This document shows, piece after piece, positions 61,102-64,000 of a stretch of DNA of 64,000 nucleotides. Both the position numbers and the translations under genes were made by a program. This DNA is from Sympetrum striolatum (Eukaryota > Arthropoda > Insecta > Odonata > Libellulidae). The notes beneath the pieces were generated by a model. That model saw nothing but the letters and a program-made list of their open reading frames with translations, did no database searches and was not told where the DNA came from. The number at the start of each line of letters is the position of its first letter. Positions within the stretch are counted from its first letter, which is position 1. The DNA is taken from NCBI GenBank assembly GCA_947579665.1, contig OX388351.1, positions 55,436,939 through 55,500,938 of the forward strand, written 5' to 3'.

Positions 61102-64000
61102 TTAAGACATTGAAAAAATAGAATAGCTTCTTGATGGAGAGTTAGGTCGTTTGTGAAAGAACATTTTTCTTTATAATTTTATTCATATGATGTTTAATCC
61201 AAAATAATTTTTACCTTATTATTCCAATTATTGCAGAAAACCGGAAATGTATCTTCAACAAATTAACGGTAAATTGAACAGGAAATCACCTATTAATGTT
61301 AAAATACGCCCTACTTCCCTCTTTAGCTTTTACTTTTGAACCCCTTGCACAACTAAGACCTATCATACGGAGTAAAATATGACACCGCTGGAGGCATTAT
61401 CATTGTATGGAAATCTTCACCCACTACTTGCGAATGTAAGCATAAAACACCCAGTGCATAACTCTTTACGCATATAGCAGTGGCGTAGGCACATTGAGCC
61501 AACGAAGCAGAATATTGTGGAAAGATAAGAGGGCACGATCTTGGAATGAGAATATTGGCAGTGAGGGGGAGGTGCGAAGCTGGAAAGTTGAGAGATAAAA
61601 AAGGACTGGAATGCGAAGAGAGATACGAGTGAGTAAATCCGGTGACATAAATTTCCAAACCTTTTAACTCTCTTTTTGAATTATATATGAGTGGTGGATA
61701 GCACCATAACTTCTGCTTCATCTTCGTAGGTTTTCTCCTTTGGTTGACTCAATAAAATAATACAGCGCCCTGCGTCATGAGCAGTGTTAACTGATTTGTA
61801 GCGAAATAAAATTAATTATGGAGAAAAATATTTTATAGAAAATTAATTTTATATCATTTTTCCGACCGTTTCCCATTGAATTCGGTAAAAGCAAGAGCAA
61901 TTCTTATGTTGGCCTACATTTTTTTTTTTCATTTTGCCGCTCCATCTTCCATTCTAACCTGATGGCAATGAAGCGTGCTTTCCTCCTCCTGCAGTAAAGG
62001 TGTTTGGTCCCACCAGTGAGAAGGGCACTTTCAGGAGTCGTCCTTAAGTGCCTTTGGAGGCAAGTATAACATGTACATCCCTCTTTTTACGCAAAAATGT
62101 CCACAAGAAAAATGCTATTGGCCATAAGGAAAAATTTGGAAACAAATGTTAAAGACTCATTTTAATAATATAATGTAACGTAAAAATGTAAATAAATATG
62201 GATTTTCAATCGCAATATTATGATTTTATAGTATAAATACAGTAGAATAGAATGAAAATCATAGCATGATAAAATTTTCAATATCATTTTAAAATTGAAT
62301 TAAGAGGAGTAAGAGATCAATTTTGAAGAATATCGGTGATAATTTTTCTGCTACCTTAGGCTTTAACTATCAAAGCATGAAAATAATCTAGCATTATAAT
62401 GACTTAAATAGTCCTAATATTTATTAGATCCATGGCAAATTAATTATCTTTTGGGTTGATTCTAAGTATTCAACTAAAAAATAAACTACGGTATCTCAAG
62501 TATTTACAAGTATATTCAAGTAAGTTCAAGTGAGTTGGAAAGAATAGAACTTAGGGAAAGTAAGAGATTTTCATCGTCGAAAAGTGCATTCCACGACCAA
62601 AAAATCCTCTTAGGCAATAGATGGGGAAATAGAATGCTGCTACGAAGAAGTGTTCGAGATGCGGAAAGGCAATATCTGACGGAAATAGTGTCTGCGACTG
62701 TGTACTCGGAGAAGAACAGCCAAGAGCAGTGTCTGCGACATGTGCCCATCGGCACACTATTAGCTTTACCACGGAATTCGTGAATCGATGCGTGATTCTC
62801 ACGTAGACGAAGAGGAAAGCGCTTCGCGAGGAACATTTGAGCACTAATGCGTACAGAAAGATCAAAAATCGACCTATATCGATTCGTATTTGGAAAGATA
62901 AAGTCAGTGATATTCCTATTACTCATTGAATAAGATTCTGTATGATAGTTTGGTTTACTTAACAGCTGAAATGTTTCACCTCGGTGTTAGAGTTCACTCA
63001 GGTATTCAACATTTGAACCTTGTTTAAGAAAGTACATTTTCCAGATATCTGTTTCGTTATAAACTAAACATAATATAATGCATGTATTAAGGGAAAAACA
63101 TTTGTGAATTATCATGATGAGTGAAAATATTTCGCACTGAAATTGTTATTATAAAAATAAATCAATTAGTTCTTGCTCCTTGATATTTAAATCATGTTGA
63201 AAAGATTAAAATTCTTACAAAACCTGAGCTAGACACATAGAAAGGCATTTGAACAACATATTTCTTGAGTTTTCTTTCTCTGTTTCTTAACTGGATACAT
63301 TTATGAGGAAAGGGTTAAAGGTAATAAAACCTTAATGGATCGTAACTTTTAACTTGTTACATGGAAGTATGCACCTTAAATCTTGGGATACACTCAGACA
63401 AAGAATACTTAATATTAGATATTGAGTGAAGCAACACAAAGTTATTTTTCGTGTTTCAAAAAGTTGTGGCTTTTATTGTTTATTGCATATTGTGATGTTG
63501 AATTGATTTCGCAATGTTACAGATAAAAATAGGGATAGTCTTGAAAATTTAATTTGGTCAATTATATCATATATTAGTCTCTCGTAGATCTTAGATATAT
63601 GATTTTTGCAAAATATTATCAGATGACATATTACGATTGACCTTATTCCAGTTCATGGAGTTTTGGAATGTTAAAATCTTTCGTAATTTATTTTATTTTG
63701 CAATGAACTTGTTAAAATTTAATTAATGATGTTGACCTAAATGACATGCAAATTTGACAACAACATTGATGTAAATTTATAGATACGATGTTGTCGTTTT
63801 TTTCTTCGTGAATTTTTATTTAAGAACAGCTCTTCATTCAAATACATTATTATTTAAGCTAAATAGTTTGTGTTCAATAAAGCCTTAAAATTCAATGATA
63901 AAAAAGGTTTAGTATCATTAATGTATTGAAGTCAGTAACAAGTAGATTAATGAGTTAGTTATTGAACGTAATACTTTAAAATATTCGAGTGTTTTTGTCT
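61102..64000. other. Noncoding stretch, nothing firmly recognised
   Basis: 61460-61660 is purine-rich on the plus strand. 62516-62926 has overlapping frames on both strands (136 codons minus, 82 plus) of unknown identity, and two-strand openness argues for chance. The rest is AT-rich. Confidence 0.45.

Noticed and set aside
61484..61500. CAGTGGCGTAGGCAC resembling a hAT terminus
   Set aside because: No matching inverted end or 8-bp duplication was found downstream.
62516..62926. 136-codon minus-strand frame
   Set aside because: The opposite strand is open over the same region and neither peptide is recognisable.
1..64000. CRISPR arrays, bacterial operons, rRNA genes
   Set aside because: No regularly spaced repeats, operon-like gene order or rRNA sequence; composition and elements are those of an animal nuclear genome.

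Overview
The window is AT-rich animal nuclear DNA, most likely from an arthropod and probably an insect. Evidence for this is the low GC background, long stretches with no long open frames, tRNA-headed SINEs, an insect-type Jockey retrotransposon, pogo/Tigger, hAT and Tc1-like DNA transposons, and CA/TG microsatellites. The species cannot be named from the sequence. I found no host protein-coding gene that can be defended. The window reads as intergenic or intronic sequence filled with transposable elements of different ages. Layout: 1-400 has promoter-like motifs (GC box, NF-Y CCAAT box, splice-donor-like site) but no recognisable gene. 3.7-4.55 kb is the first of five copies of an unusual hairpin-ended repeat; the others are at 16.5-17.36, 40.53-41.55, 58.19-58.77 and 60.37-61.10 kb. 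5.01-5.11 kb is the 3' stub of a TAAATC-tailed non-LTR element. The main coding feature, 6.96-11.50 kb on the minus strand, is a Jockey-clade non-LTR retrotransposon with both ORFs open. It is flanked by an 11-bp target-site duplication and inserted into the tail of an older TAAATC-tailed non-LTR copy (11.51-12.05 kb). The central part holds a degenerate tRNA-like SINE head (23.34 kb), a Leu/Ser-type tRNA-derived SINE (24.3 kb, with a second copy at 46.5 kb), a decayed non-LTR 3' end (25.3-26.2 kb), an exact 88-bp tandem duplication (27.1 kb) and a 2.2-kb hAT element with 8-bp target-site duplications (27.86-30.07 kb). The right half holds a 77-bp Tc1-like MITE (35.17 kb), two different foldback elements within 1.8 kb (42.75-43.42 and 44.09-44.56 kb), another non-LTR 3' fragment (47.5 kb), an internally deleted Tigger element (48.81-49.44 kb) and an isolated hairpin of about 100 bp (54.4 kb). 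Only the Jockey element has genes that act together. ORF1 is a gag-like RNA-binding protein and ORF2 an endonuclease/reverse transcriptase; they overlap by 11 nt. The copy begins essentially at the ORF1 start codon, so the 5' UTR promoter expected for Jockey is absent and the copy is probably not autonomously transcribed despite its open frames. No unknown multi-gene system was found. The least explained structures are the hairpin-ended repeat family and the two foldback elements.
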